Source: a virus
IMG/VR virus record: IMGVR_UViG_3300047548_000100
Coordinates: 1-29,777 of that record
Direction: 5' to 3' (one strand)
DNA length: 29,777 bases
The notes below the pieces were generated by a model, which saw only the letters and a program-made list of their open reading frames with translations, ran no database searches and was not told the DNA's origin. Positions 14,803 through 22,831 of this stretch are shown piece after piece. Position 1 is the first letter of the stretch; each line of letters begins with the position of its first letter. Position numbers and translations under genes: made by a program.

Positions 14803-16983
14803 TTAAATATAAAATCTGGAACTTCCGTTTTCCTGTAGCATATAGGCATCATTCTCAAGGAGTATGTAGTCATAGTCCACAGGGCTGATATTTCTCAGGA
14901 TCTTGAATAGTGAAACGTAGGAAAGTCCGTTCGCTATCGGGTTGTATTTGTCCACCTTCTCAAGTTGGAAGTAGTGAACACCTACCTTCACGATAGTTCT
15001 AAAATCTAGGTTTGAAATATCGGTAGGAGTTAGGTAGAAATATCCCTCTAAAAGCCTACTATTCCTGTCACCTATGGAAGTGATTAGCCCCGCGTAATAC
15101 TCCGTGTATAGGTTATTATTTTGAGGGTATAGACCAATCGAGAAATAGACCTCTCTAGGGAATGAGAATAGCACATCAGTCTGCGGCTCGATAGGATCAT
15201 CTAGGTGACCTGCATAGGGATAGTTGGTATAAGGTACATCTACATTACCTGCATATCTAATCTTCCACTGAGGACATTCTACCTGTGGTTTCCAATACGC
15301 TATTCTAGGCTTGAAGTTATCAGGGACTTTGACCCCATTCTCTACCTTGTAAAGATGAATCATTACTCTACCCGCTACCTGCTCTCGCATTACAGGAGGA
15401 GCAAAGATTACCTTGACAGTCTTTGTATCTAGTATGAAATCATTGTCTATTATAGTCCTAGATTCCCCATAAGCCTCATTAAATTTAGTCTTATAGGAAG
15501 TACTCCAATAATCGCTATCATCATCAAAGGTAAGCCTGTATTCCTTTGCTGATAGTTCGGATAGAGGGGTGATAGTGATGTCCTGTGATTGATCTAGTTT
15601 ATCACTCCAATCAAGTGCCTGATCTTTGAAGGTTCTGTAGAACTCATTGTAGGGTACTATCTCAAGGACATTTGTCCGAAGCCTGTCCTGAGTCACATAA
15701 AGATTGTACATCGAAATGATAGACTTCAAGAAATCCCTCTGCTTCATTGACTTTGGCAAGGTGTAGCCTATCTTCATAGTATCCCCTTCCTCAAGTTCTA
15801 CCGCCACGGGTACTGTGTTGCCTATCTTGAATGATCCCATAGGTGCTACTACTACCTGAGTTTCTAGGTTTACCCCATAGCCTCCACCGCCTGCAACCTC
15901 ACCGGTCAGCCTGATTTGGAAATAGTCATTTTGTGCTAGATCAATGCCTCCGGTTATTGCCACATCCCAGATAAATAGTTGACCCTGCTGAATGAAGGTG
16001 ACATTCCTAGAAGAGTATAGCACCTCTGATCCGTTCTTCAAAACAGAGACAGTCCACACGTTATCCGTGTACGCTTGTAATGCAGTTAAGTTTACCCTCA
16101 AGTTTAGGTTCAATCCCGTGTTCAAAGGCTGTGCCTTAGTCCATGTGAACTTTGACCCTAGTTCTGAGATGGTAAATCCTGAAGCCTCCACCGAACTAAA
16201 GCGAAGGATAGTAGAATAGTCAGGATCATTGGTGACATTTACCTGTAGAAGGTTAGGAGTCTGGTTTAGTAGGGTAGTGCTTTCCCGTGTGATAGTCTTC
16301 TCTGCCGTAATCAGTAGCAACTTTCTGAAATAGAAACTTTCAAAGAAAGGTGCAGTTAGTTGAAAGTTAGCCTCGGAGAAGATACGCTTCAGAATCTCTG
16401 TGACAAATACAGCAGGCTTGAAGTTCTTGATCGGGTAGGTGATTGAGTCAACTGAATAGCCATAATCTACCAAGGGGTAGACATAGTTCTGCGCACCTTC
16501 TACCCATTCAGTCCTGCCCCAACTATTCTCTATATTGGTTCTGTTCCAGACGTGGTCATAGTCCGCAAAATTTAGTTCTGCCAGAGTCTTATCTCCTAGT
16601 TCGTGGAGGATATCCCGAAGCCTTCCAAACATATTGACCTCATAAGTGATGTCCCCTTCCCTAGAATTAATCTTAGACATCCTTAAAACCCCGTCAAATA
16701 TTTTGACATTATCAAGGAATATCTGAGCCTTTGCCTGTTTAGCAGGGTTGAAGTTTACCCCGATATTGACATCCTCTTCATAGTAGTCATTATTCACCGA
16801 AATATCAAAGATGTTCCCAAAAAGGCTTTGATTTTTTGCCGTGTTTGGCAGGATGATAGTCTTTGAATAGGAAGTATTTCGCCTTTCAATGTCGCTAACA
16901 TCAGCCACAGAGAAGGTGAAATCAACATCGATATCTCCAAGGGTATCCGCTTCGATCCCTTCTACGAATAGCCTAGCACTCAT
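14803..16983 (-). CDS. Large tail tip / hub-like protein
   Basis: 726 residues, beta-rich, no membrane segment. The N-terminal 150 residues (SVADVSDIERRNTSYSKTII, LFGNIFDISVNN, VNIGVNFNPAKQAKAQIFLD, FDGVLRMSKI) have the look of a baseplate or tail-hub entry domain conserved in Bacteroidota phages as I recall them. The remainder has many Tyr- and Asn-rich strands and ends in a segment with repeated YDYILLENDAYMLQENG. It lies between the Dit-like gene and the fibre, so it probably carries the fibre at the tail tip. It overlaps its upstream neighbour by ATGA. Function is inferred from position and size. Confidence 0.6.
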   Translation of the reverse strand: MSARLFVEGIEADTLGDIDVDFTFSVADVSDIERRNTSYSKTIILPNTAKNQSLFGNIFDISVNNDYYEEDVNIGVNFNPAKQAKAQIFLDNVKIFDGVLRMSKINSREGDITYEVNMFGRLRDILHELGDKTLAELNFADYDHVWNRTNIENSWGRTEWVEGAQNYVYPLVDYGYSVDSITYPIKNFKPAVFVTEILKRIFSEANFQLTAPFFESFYFRKLLLITAEKTITRESTTLLNQTPNLLQVNVTNDPDYSTILRFSSVEASGFTISELGSKFTWTKAQPLNTGLNLNLRVNLTALQAYTDNVWTVSVLKNGSEVLYSSRNVTFIQQGQLFIWDVAITGGIDLAQNDYFQIRLTGEVAGGGGYGVNLETQVVVAPMGSFKIGNTVPVAVELEEGDTMKIGYTLPKSMKQRDFLKSIISMYNLYVTQDRLRTNVLEIVPYNEFYRTFKDQALDWSDKLDQSQDITITPLSELSAKEYRLTFDDDSDYWSTSYKTKFNEAYGESRTIIDNDFILDTKTVKVIFAPPVMREQVAGRVMIHLYKVENGVKVPDNFKPRIAYWKPQVECPQWKIRYAGNVDVPYTNYPYAGHLDDPIEPQTDVLFSFPREVYFSIGLYPQNNNLYTEYYAGLITSIGDRNSRLLEGYFYLTPTDISNLDFRTIVKVGVHYFQLEKVDKYNPIANGLSYVSLFKILRNISPVDYDYILLENDAYMLQENGSSRFYI

Positions 16984-18161
16984 ATTACCTGTCGGGTGTT
17001 TAGTAGTTGGAATTCTACGTCTATTTCTAAGTTGAATAACTTATCCGAAGCAGTTTTCTTTACCTCGTAGGTGGTAGCATTTGGCTTCACCGGTATCCAT
17101 GAAGGAGTGATGTAGTTATCATTAACCAAGTTCAAATAAACCAAAGGGCTTGAGTACAGTTCCCTGAGAAGTTCCGCCTGCACATCATTGATGTAGTCCG
17201 AAATGATTCTCCAATTCTGTGTCTCCTTAGTGAAGTAGATTGGGTTCACGTTCTTCACCACGATCCCATTCGCCTCATAGATATCCCCGTTGTAGTTTCT
17301 CTCATAGCCCTTCTTTTCAATCTGAAAAGTAGTCTTATTTACTAGGTCAAAGTTGAAGAAATCATAAACCCCGAACTTGTTTAGGTAGGCTATACGCATA
17401 GGATCGTATCTGCCACAGGATTGAGTGTAAAGGATTGCAAATTTGTACCTCCTTGCTGAGCCGTTATTCCAATTCACAAAGAGTTGGATAGATACCACAC
17501 TACCGCCATAGGTCAAAGGTGTGATCTGAATGTAAGTGATGTGAGGGCTAGTTACTGTGGTCGGTGTGATATAGTAGGTCTGAGTTGTAGCGTTATTGTA
17601 TGTCACCAATAGTTCTACATTGGTCAATAAACCTGTATTGATAAAGCCAAAAACCTGAGCATCGGTCTCTCTTAGTTTGATAGTATCCCATGCCGTCAAA
17701 GGCTTGTATACTGTGGTGCTAGATCCCCAATATTGAGCCTGGCCTGAGTACCAATTCTTCAACTCAAGCAAAGGCAAAGCACCTGCGAAAGCGTACTTGG
17801 TTTCACTCACTACTTCGCTTGCTAGGACTATGACAAATTCCCCATCAACTTCGTAGTATTCGTAGCACTTCAGGTAGTATCCCTTGATAGCATTCTTTGA
17901 ACTTGAGGAAGTAGCCGTTTCATAGAATCCCTTGCTGTAGGTAAAGTCTACAGAGACATACTTTGAAACGTCAAATTCTACAGGATCTCCAGGATCAGCA
18001 GGGCTGTCATAGTATGCTGTAGTCACGAGTTCATCATCTGAGTTGTATACCTTGACCACATACTTAAAGCCAATCTCTTCAGAGTTCGTGCTGCTTATCG
18101 TGTAGTTAATCCGATTGAATGCCGGAAGGATATCTATGCTTGGTTCTACTAGGGTTATCAT
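16980..18161 (-). CDS. Beta-rich tail tip protein (distal-tail-like candidate)
   Basis: 393 residues. The N-terminal 120 residues resemble Ig-like or fibronectin-like strands (YTISSTNSEEIGFKYVVKVY, YYLKCYEYYEV). A middle part has a TQSCGRYDPMRIAYLNKFG segment, then FFNFDLVNKTTFQIEKKGY, and a C-terminal strand-rich part ends EIDVEFQLLNTRQVI. The pattern and the position before the large tail tip gene fit a distal tail (Dit) or baseplate protein. It overlaps the gp10-like gene before it and the 726-residue gene after it by 4 bp each. No enzyme motif is seen. Confidence 0.55.
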   Translation of the reverse strand: MITLVEPSIDILPAFNRINYTISSTNSEEIGFKYVVKVYNSDDELVTTAYYDSPADPGDPVEFDVSKYVSVDFTYSKGFYETATSSSSKNAIKGYYLKCYEYYEVDGEFVIVLASEVVSETKYAFAGALPLLELKNWYSGQAQYWGSSTTVYKPLTAWDTIKLRETDAQVFGFINTGLLTNVELLVTYNNATTQTYYITPTTVTSPHITYIQITPLTYGGSVVSIQLFVNWNNGSARRYKFAILYTQSCGRYDPMRIAYLNKFGVYDFFNFDLVNKTTFQIEKKGYERNYNGDIYEANGIVVKNVNPIYFTKETQNWRIISDYINDVQAELLRELYSSPLVYLNLVNDNYITPSWIPVKPNATTYEVKKTASDKLFNLEIDVEFQLLNTRQVI

Positions 18162-18787
18162 TTGCTTATTCTTAAAACGAGTGAGTCTGCTCCAATGGTT
18201 TGAATGTCAACATTGAACTGAGGTGCTGCTTCATCTACTGATTTTTTTATGAAGTTTCTTCCTGCAATTCCGTACTTTTTGATGTAGTATGCTAATCTAG
18301 TAGCACTACTTGATATCTGAGGAAGCATCTTTCTACCCTCTATCAGGTTAGTAGCCTCTATCTCCATGTTCTTTCTCTGCATCCAACCTTGCAACTGCTC
18401 TAAGGCTGCAGGAGGCATTCCGTAAGTCTTGAATTGGTAGTATTTTCCTTCTTGATTTGGGTAAACCTTTCTATTCTTGATGCTGTGCTGTACACCTTTG
18501 ACTCCTTTATCTATATAGTCATAGTAATCTGCACCCGTAGGAATCTCTACCCTATACCCTGTTTTGGTTTCTGTGATTTTAGGCTCTCCAAAGGATCGCT
18601 TCATAGCACCTGAATCCATTGGAGCATTCGCCTCAAGTTTATCCGCTAAATTGTAACCAAGTCGAAGCAAAGCACCTTGAATGTTCTTAAGGAGTATTTC
18701 ATCAAACTTCAAGACATACTGATTCCCTGAAAGTTTACTGCCTCCAATCGTAATATTTGCTACTTTATCTTTTGTTGCAACGACCAT
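18158..18787 (-). CDS. HK97 gp10-like tail completion protein
   Basis: 209 residues. The core LEANAPMDSGAMKRSF followed by VEIPTGADYYDYIDKGVKGV is the gp10-like / neck protein pattern (a helix, an Asp-Ser-Gly turn and strands ending YxxxIDKG). The C-terminal part is helical and basic. These proteins complete the head-tail joint or tail end. Here the gene follows the tail chaperone rather than the head connectors. The ATG at 18785-18787 lies inside the last codons of the frameshifted chaperone frame (28 bp overlap), so the two are probably coupled. Confidence 0.68.
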   Translation of the reverse strand: MVVATKDKVANITIGGSKLSGNQYVLKFDEILLKNIQGALLRLGYNLADKLEANAPMDSGAMKRSFGEPKITETKTGYRVEIPTGADYYDYIDKGVKGVQHSIKNRKVYPNQEGKYYQFKTYGMPPAALEQLQGWMQRKNMEIEATNLIEGRKMLPQISSSATRLAYYIKKYGIAGRNFIKKSVDEAAPQFNVDIQTIGADSLVLRISK

Positions 18788-19487
18788 TTTTTATACTGCG
18801 CTTCTTTATCCTTATTGTAATCCTTCAAATATGCTAGGCTGTTCAAGTACTCAACTACCCTTAAATCATAGGCATCATTCACCTTTATATTCTGGAAGTC
18901 TGCGACCTGCTTAGTGCTAAATACCCAGCCCCACCTTGCCATAAATCCACTACCTTCTTCGCCATCTCCTGATTCACCATTGAGGAGGTTATGGTATTGC
19001 TTATTAATTCGCTGAATAATTGACAAAAAAAAAGCATACAAGCATATACTTCTATGAATTTTGCCCCTAGCAAATCATCTGCCACCACATCGTGAGGCAC
19101 TACCCCGTACCCCTGATATCTCTTTCCTTTCATCGGTAGAAAGAAACAAGCAGCAATCTTATTCAACTGCATGATCTCCCCGCTAAAAGCAAGAATGTCA
19201 ATGTACTGACCTGCCGTGATCTCGTGTAGTTCATGGCAGAATTTGTATCTATTCTCCCCTACCTGCAAATAGTCTACAGGTTTGGTCTGTGGTATATTAT
19301 TGAAGAAATCCAACTTCTCTGCGTAGGTGTGCATCAAGTCCCTATACTTGTAGGTATCATAATGCTCCTCACTTTTCCCCTCCACGATAGCAAGCATCTT
19401 TGCCTGCTTCTCAATGATATTCAGATTTGCGTTCGTTTCAATATCGTACAGGCTGATGAACTGCCCGACAGTCAATTTATCCCACAT
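18760..19487 (-). CDS. Tail assembly chaperone, -1 frameshift product (gpGT-like)
   Basis: Two overlapping frames make sense together. The first runs from ATG 19487; at Met151-Leu152-Phe153-Phe154 it crosses nine T residues. A -1 slip there continues in the frame reading LSIIQRINKQYHNLLNG and then FMARWGWVFSTKQVADFQ to the stop at 18760. The fusion would be about 242 residues. The downstream frame has no normal start (only a TTG within the overlap), yet its sequence is protein-like right to its stop, next to the gp10-like start. This is the classic arrangement of lambda gpG/gpGT-type chaperones that bind the tape measure. The alternative is a homopolymer length error joining one plain gene. 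Confidence 0.72.
18885..19487 (-). CDS. Tail assembly chaperone, zero-frame product (gpG-like)
   Basis: 200 residues, starting MWDKLTVGQFISLYDIETNA. The first 150 residues are helical and acidic, as in small tail chaperones (IIEKQAKMLAIVEGKSEEHY, YAEKLDFFNNIPQTKP). The 46 residues after the T9 tract (CQLFSELISNT... to SRSQTSRI) overlap the -1 frame and look less conserved in style. In known systems this unshifted product is made in excess over the fusion. It starts 32 bp after the large terminase stop, an unusual neighbour for this gene. Confidence 0.68.
   Translation of the reverse strand: MWDKLTVGQFISLYDIETNANLNIIEKQAKMLAIVEGKSEEHYDTYKYRDLMHTYAEKLDFFNNIPQTKPVDYLQVGENRYKFCHELHEITAGQYIDILAFSGEIMQLNKIAACFFLPMKGKRYQGYGVVPHDVVADDLLGAKFIEVYACMLFFCQLFSELISNTITSSMVNQEMAKKVVDLWQGGAGYLALSRSQTSRI
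19026..19032 (-). promoter_or_regulatory. Slippery heptamer T-TTT-TTT for -1 frameshifting
   Basis: In the zero frame the codons are CTT TTT TTT TGT, so T_TTT_TTT fits the X_XXY_YYZ rule, inside a T9 run (19025-19033 as A9 on the plus strand). Both tRNAs can re-pair perfectly after a -1 slip. The next codons become TTG TCA ATT, the frame of the downstream coding sequence. Confidence 0.7.
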
Positions 19488-19519
19488 GATTAGAAATATA
19501 TTTTTAAGGTTTGATGTAT

Positions 19520-20680
19520 TTATCGGAAGGAGTACTTCCCTAGATGGCTGTTGCTGATTTTATTCACCACCGAATACCTGAGAGCATCCAGAGCATGGTT
19601 GAAATTGTCCACGGGACGATTAGTTAGCAAATTGTTTTTATCTTCTATGTATTTGTAGTTCCGGAGTTCCTTGATTAGGTTATAACTTCCTTCCGTTGCA
19701 AATAATTTGTATCTCCTGATGATGTCTATGCCTAGATTGATTGCACCCTTCACTACAGGCTTCACGTTCCATCCCATCCGGTAGATTTCTTCAATGCTTT
19801 TCGGCTCTGCTGAATCGGCAAATATTTCATTTGACTTGTCTAGCCCCAGGCTCTGCATTTCTTTTGCTATGTCTTGGTTGGTCATGCCTGTTCGGTAGAT
19901 CAGTTCATCTACATACATCGAGTCATCTAAGATGTAAGTCCGAACCAATGCCGTAGGATCATTGCTAAATCCAAAGTCCAAACCATATGCCACAAGTTTA
20001 GCCTCCTTTGGTATCTGCTTGGTAGTACTGAAGGTATATACTAGAGATCGGCTCTGCCCTCTTTCACCTAGCCCGTAGACCCTCCAATAGTTTTCATCTA
20101 TCTCCTTGAGCCTTTCAATTTCCGCCTTGATCTCTGCCCCTAAAAATGGGTTATCCTTGTAGGTAGTTTGGTAGAATTCTACATCCTTTCTAGGTAGCAC
20201 CTGGTCATAGATCCAATGAAATTCTTCCGAAGGGTTGAAGTCAATGATCACCTTCTCATTCGTTCTGAAAAGCAACTGCTGCCAATCTTCAAAGGTCAAC
20301 TCGTTAGCCTCATTTGCAAAGAGTAGATCTCGCTTTCTACCCCTGATCTTCTGAGGCATATCCAAAGAAATGAATTCAATGGTGTTGCCATTCAACTTGT
20401 ATTCAGATGCTGTCTTTGAGTGGTCATCTTCCGAGTAGATCTCGTGATCCTTGAGGATAGTCAAAAAGTCTCGCATGACAGTACCCCTCAAAGCAGGGTA
20501 TGTCTTTCGGCATATCGTAATGATCTTGCCCGTGTTCTTTTCGCAGTATGAAAAAATTATCCAGAGAAGGATGTTATAGGTCTTCCCTGATCTAGTGCCA
20601 CCTTGCTGTACTATTATCTTGCTTTTGCTACTCTCAAGATGGCGAAATACTTTGTTTGTCTTGATGCTAATTACCTGCAT
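19520..20680 (-). CDS. Large terminase subunit (Terminase_3 type)
   Basis: 386 residues. The packaging ATPase has Walker A GGTRSGKT (27-34), Walker B DLLFANEA with catalytic Glu124, and a coupling-type segment IIDFNPSEEFHWIYD. The RNase H-like nuclease shows its three acidic positions at GLDFG (Asp235), FADSAEP (Asp289) and NHALDALRY (Asp365). It cuts the concatemer and drives DNA into the prohead through the portal. It is a little shorter than many TerL proteins (about 420-480) but all motifs are present. It overlaps the small terminase by 14 bp, the normal pairing. Confidence 0.95.
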   Translation of the reverse strand: MQVISIKTNKVFRHLESSKSKIIVQQGGTRSGKTYNILLWIIFSYCEKNTGKIITICRKTYPALRGTVMRDFLTILKDHEIYSEDDHSKTASEYKLNGNTIEFISLDMPQKIRGRKRDLLFANEANELTFEDWQQLLFRTNEKVIIDFNPSEEFHWIYDQVLPRKDVEFYQTTYKDNPFLGAEIKAEIERLKEIDENYWRVYGLGERGQSRSLVYTFSTTKQIPKEAKLVAYGLDFGFSNDPTALVRTYILDDSMYVDELIYRTGMTNQDIAKEMQSLGLDKSNEIFADSAEPKSIEEIYRMGWNVKPVVKGAINLGIDIIRRYKLFATEGSYNLIKELRNYKYIEDKNNLLTNRPVDNFNHALDALRYSVVNKISNSHLGKYSFR

Positions 20681-21002
20681 CTAAAATGCTAACTTGAAAA
20701 ACTTTTTGACCTTGAGAAGTAATATCTGTTTTTTGCTCAATCTTTCCATGAGCCGAATCCATAAGTTCTCTATAGGCTTGTACATCACCCTCCCTAGCCT
20801 TTTTAATTAGGGCTAATGTCATCAAGTCCTGCTGCTCTAGTTCCTCTGTTTGACCTGTTAAAGGATTCCTTTCCTTCTGCTTTACCTCGAGCCATTCCCT
20901 TACAATAGTAGATCTATTCCTTGATCCTTTAGGTCTACCGCTAGGGTTTCCACTTTCTCCAGGTTGGAATTTATGAGGCTCTATATTTTCAGGGTTTGGC
21001 AT
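20667..21002 (-). CDS. Small terminase subunit (DUF5681-type)
   Basis: 111 residues. The N-terminus FQPGESGNPSGRPKGSRNRS is the signature of DUF5681, found at the start of many small terminase-like proteins and probably binding DNA. The rest is helical (LMTLALIKKAREGDVQAYRE, LMDSAHGKIEQKTDI), as in TerS oligomers. The gene sits directly before and overlaps TerL. It should recognise the packaging start site on phage DNA. Confidence 0.85.
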   Translation of the reverse strand: MPNPENIEPHKFQPGESGNPSGRPKGSRNRSTIVREWLEVKQKERNPLTGQTEELEQQDLMTLALIKKAREGDVQAYRELMDSAHGKIEQKTDITSQGQKVFQVSILDAGN

Positions 21003-21018
21003 CGCTGTATTTTCGTTG

Positions 21019-21213
21019 TTAATCTAGTTTTTGATTTCCTTCTTCTATTACTTCAGGTACTTCTACTTCTTTCTCCTCTACTTTGTTCGGGATTCCTGCA
21101 TCATCTAGCAACTTTTTAAACAAGTACGCTAGTTGAAAGATTCCTTCTTCTTCATCTAGGGTGATACTCACTACCTTCTTAGGGCTGTTGAAATTCAATT
21201 GAAAGTTTGACAT
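21019..21213 (-). CDS. Small acidic hypothetical protein
   Basis: 64 residues. A short N-terminal beta-like stretch (FQLNFNSPKKVVSITLDEEE) leads into a helix (FQLAYLFKKLLDDAG) and a Glu/Val-rich tail ending KLD. No family recognised. It lies 16 bp before the small terminase in the same operon. Confidence 0.6.
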   Translation of the reverse strand: MSNFQLNFNSPKKVVSITLDEEEGIFQLAYLFKKLLDDAGIPNKVEEKEVEVPEVIEEGNQKLD

Positions 21214-21225
21214 GGTTTGTGGTTT

Positions 21226-21513
21226 TTAAAATGGTAGATCGTATTCTTCGGCTTGATAAGGTACAGGTGCAGTAGGCATCTTGTTTGTCTGTGGTGCTGC
21301 TCCTTCTTCCTTCTTGTAATCATTCAGGGTGATGGCAACATCCTTGCCGTACTCATTCGGCTTGTCATAGATATTGATATTCAAGTTCACATACTTCTTC
21401 CCGTTGTAGGTGTATGAATGTGCCTCAGCATCTGATAGGCAGATAGCTGCTGTGATCCATGAATCACTTCTTTTCTTTCCGTTTCCTAGTCTAGTTTTTG
21501 GTTTGTTGTCCAT
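21226..21513 (-). CDS. Possible single-stranded DNA-binding-like protein
   Basis: 95 residues. The N-terminus is basic (KPKTRLGNGKKRSD), followed by strands that could form a small OB-like barrel (WITAAICLSDAEAHSY, KYVNLNINIYDKP, DVAITLND). A linker with Pro, Ala and Gln leads to the C-terminal tip EEYDLPF, very like the acidic -DDLPF/-DDIPF tip by which bacterial SSB recruits partners. It is shorter than standard SSB (about 110-180) and the OB fold is not certain. It lies among replication-side genes before the terminase. Confidence 0.45.
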   Translation of the reverse strand: MDNKPKTRLGNGKKRSDSWITAAICLSDAEAHSYTYNGKKYVNLNINIYDKPNEYGKDVAITLNDYKKEEGAAPQTNKMPTAPVPYQAEEYDLPF

Positions 21514-21521
21514 GTTTTTAT

Positions 21522-21872
21522 TTATTTGGTTTTTCTTCTTCTCTTTATTGGCTTATTTTCTATAACCGGTGGTTGTGTAGTAAATACTACCTGTACCTCT
21601 TGCACTTGTTCCTCTGCTGCTTCTTCAGTTTGCTTTCTGTACCAGGTGGTATTTGCCTCATTCGTATACCACCCATATAGGTAGTTGACTAGTTCTGCTC
21701 TACAGCTACTGCACCAATGGGAGAAGTTGTGCTTCGGATTCACATAGGTAGTGTATAGGTGAATGAGTTCCGCATATACTTCCTTGGAGTAGTTCCGAAT
21801 GAAAGCGTGTTTTTTGTAGCACTCATAGAGTTCAAAGTGCTTCTTGAATAGTTCTAAATCTTCAGGTGTCAT
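21522..21872 (-). CDS. Hypothetical protein with a CxxC motif
   Basis: 116 residues. The first two thirds are helical with many aromatic residues (FKKHFELYECYKKHAFIRNY, VYAELIHLYTTYVN), then HWCSSCRAELVNYLYGWY with a CxxC pair that may bind metal. The tail is Glu/Gln/Val-rich and ends very basic (IKRRRKTK). No family recognised with confidence; similar CSSC-containing proteins are seen in phages of this type as I recall. It overlaps its upstream neighbour by 11 bp. Confidence 0.6.
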   Translation of the reverse strand: MTPEDLELFKKHFELYECYKKHAFIRNYSKEVYAELIHLYTTYVNPKHNFSHWCSSCRAELVNYLYGWYTNEANTTWYRKQTEEAAEEQVQEVQVVFTTQPPVIENKPIKRRRKTK

Positions 21873-22110
21873 ATTTTTCTAGTTCGTTTTTAACTTCATA
21901 CCAATACTTTCTAAATTCATCTCTTGCAGTAAGTCCTGTTTCAGTATTTCTACCTCCCCAAATCATTGCTGCATTACTAAGCATCTCATTAACCAATATT
22001 ATTGCGCATCTGTTGGCAGCGTGTAAATCTCTCACATCATTGTATCCCTCTGTGCATTCACTCATTTTAAACTTGATCAGCAATTGATCAGCCTTTGCCC
22101 TTGGTGTCAT
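21862..22110 (-). CDS. Small hypothetical helical protein
   Basis: 82 residues, helical, starting MTPRAKADQLLIKFKMSE. It has a NRCAIILVNEML core and ends in RKYWYEVKNELEKYDT. Small proteins with this MTP-KA-LI-KF start and a Cys/Ala-Ile core are frequent in Bacteroidota phages as I remember them; function unknown. It overlaps the membrane protein gene upstream by 4 bp. Confidence 0.62.
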   Translation of the reverse strand: MTPRAKADQLLIKFKMSECTEGYNDVRDLHAANRCAIILVNEMLSNAAMIWGGRNTETGLTARDEFRKYWYEVKNELEKYDT

Positions 22111-22373
22111 ATTTCAAACTTATTAGTGAAATGATCCTCCACATTTAGGTAGATGAAGGGTACTATACTACTGATAAATATCGCTTCTAGCAAATCCGTT
22201 TTTAAGATTAGAAAAAACAGGCTAATCCAGAAGGACATACAGAAGGAGCAAGAGAAAGGCTTGACTAGTTTCCGCTTTGTTACCCTTGTGAATACCGCAG
22301 GAATATTTAGGATGTAGAAGTAAATCAAGGTTATCCCAATTGACCCTAGTATACTAGTTGCTGCTTGATACAT
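22107..22373 (-). CDS. Small multi-pass membrane protein
   Basis: 88 residues with about three hydrophobic segments: ILGSIGITLIYFYILNIPAV, FCMSFWISLFFLIL and AIFISSIVPFIYL. Between the first two lies a basic patch (RVTKRKLVKPF) and SCSFC, a CxxC pair at the membrane edge. It might act on the host envelope, for example in superinfection exclusion, but nothing shows that. The start lies within the end of the sigma-like gene (28 bp overlap). Confidence 0.6.
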   Translation of the reverse strand: MYQAATSILGSIGITLIYFYILNIPAVFTRVTKRKLVKPFSCSFCMSFWISLFFLILKTDLLEAIFISSIVPFIYLNVEDHFTNKFEI

Positions 22374-22831
22374 TTTCTGATATTTTTAATTGTTATAAAA
22401 ATTGAAGTATGTGGTATGCCTGTCTGCTTTGATACCTTCCGGACTGACCCGAGTTCCACATACATTTTGAGTATTTCCTGATCGTACCAGTACAGCCCCT
22501 CCACTATCTTTGAAATTGAGTCTGCTACTGCTTGGCTGTTATCGATCTCCTCCTCTTCTTTAATGAACTTGACTATGTCCTCCACGGGTACAAGGGCAGC
22601 ATACATCCTGCCAAACTTCCCATATTTGCTATTAGTTTGATTGCAGCAGATCCTAACAATCCAGAACTTGAAAACCTGCTTTCCTTTGGCTTCTAATTCC
22701 CTGAGTTTTTCCTGATCGTATTCTAGGACTATGACTGCTACCTCTTGCCTTAGATCTTCCCATAGATCTTTTCCTATGTTCTGAAATACATATTTAAACT
22801 CCTGATCATATAGCCATCCAATCGCTTTCAT
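22346..22831 (-). CDS. Sigma-factor-like regulatory protein
   Basis: About 161 residues from the ATG at 22829-22831, chosen because it overlaps the upstream stop as ATGA; a longer frame would add 20 residues inside that gene. The layout is that of a short sigma-70-like protein: a region-2-like helix pair (GKDLWEDLRQEVAVIVLEYD, VFKFWIVRICCNQTNSKYG), an acidic middle, and a region-4-like HTH (GSVRKVSKQTGIPHTSIFIT). Region 2 promoter-melting aromatics are not obvious, so it may be an anti-sigma, adaptor or late-gene activator. It is a good candidate to switch on the terminase and virion genes just downstream. Confidence 0.58.
   Translation of the reverse strand: MKAIGWLYDQEFKYVFQNIGKDLWEDLRQEVAVIVLEYDQEKLRELEAKGKQVFKFWIVRICCNQTNSKYGKFGRMYAALVPVEDIVKFIKEEEEIDNSQAVADSISKIVEGLYWYDQEILKMYVELGSVRKVSKQTGIPHTSIFITIKNIRKCIKQQLVY

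Noticed and set aside
18966-18995. Pseudoknot as frameshift stimulator (ACCAT/ATGGT with CTCCT/AGGAG)
   Set aside because: The pairings exist, but the first stem begins about 29 bases after the slippery site, far beyond the usual 5-9, so a role is doubtful.
18760-19041. Separate 93-residue gene starting at TTG
   Set aside because: The TTG lies within the upstream frame at the T9 tract with no ribosome site of its own. It is better explained as the -1 frame of the chaperone.
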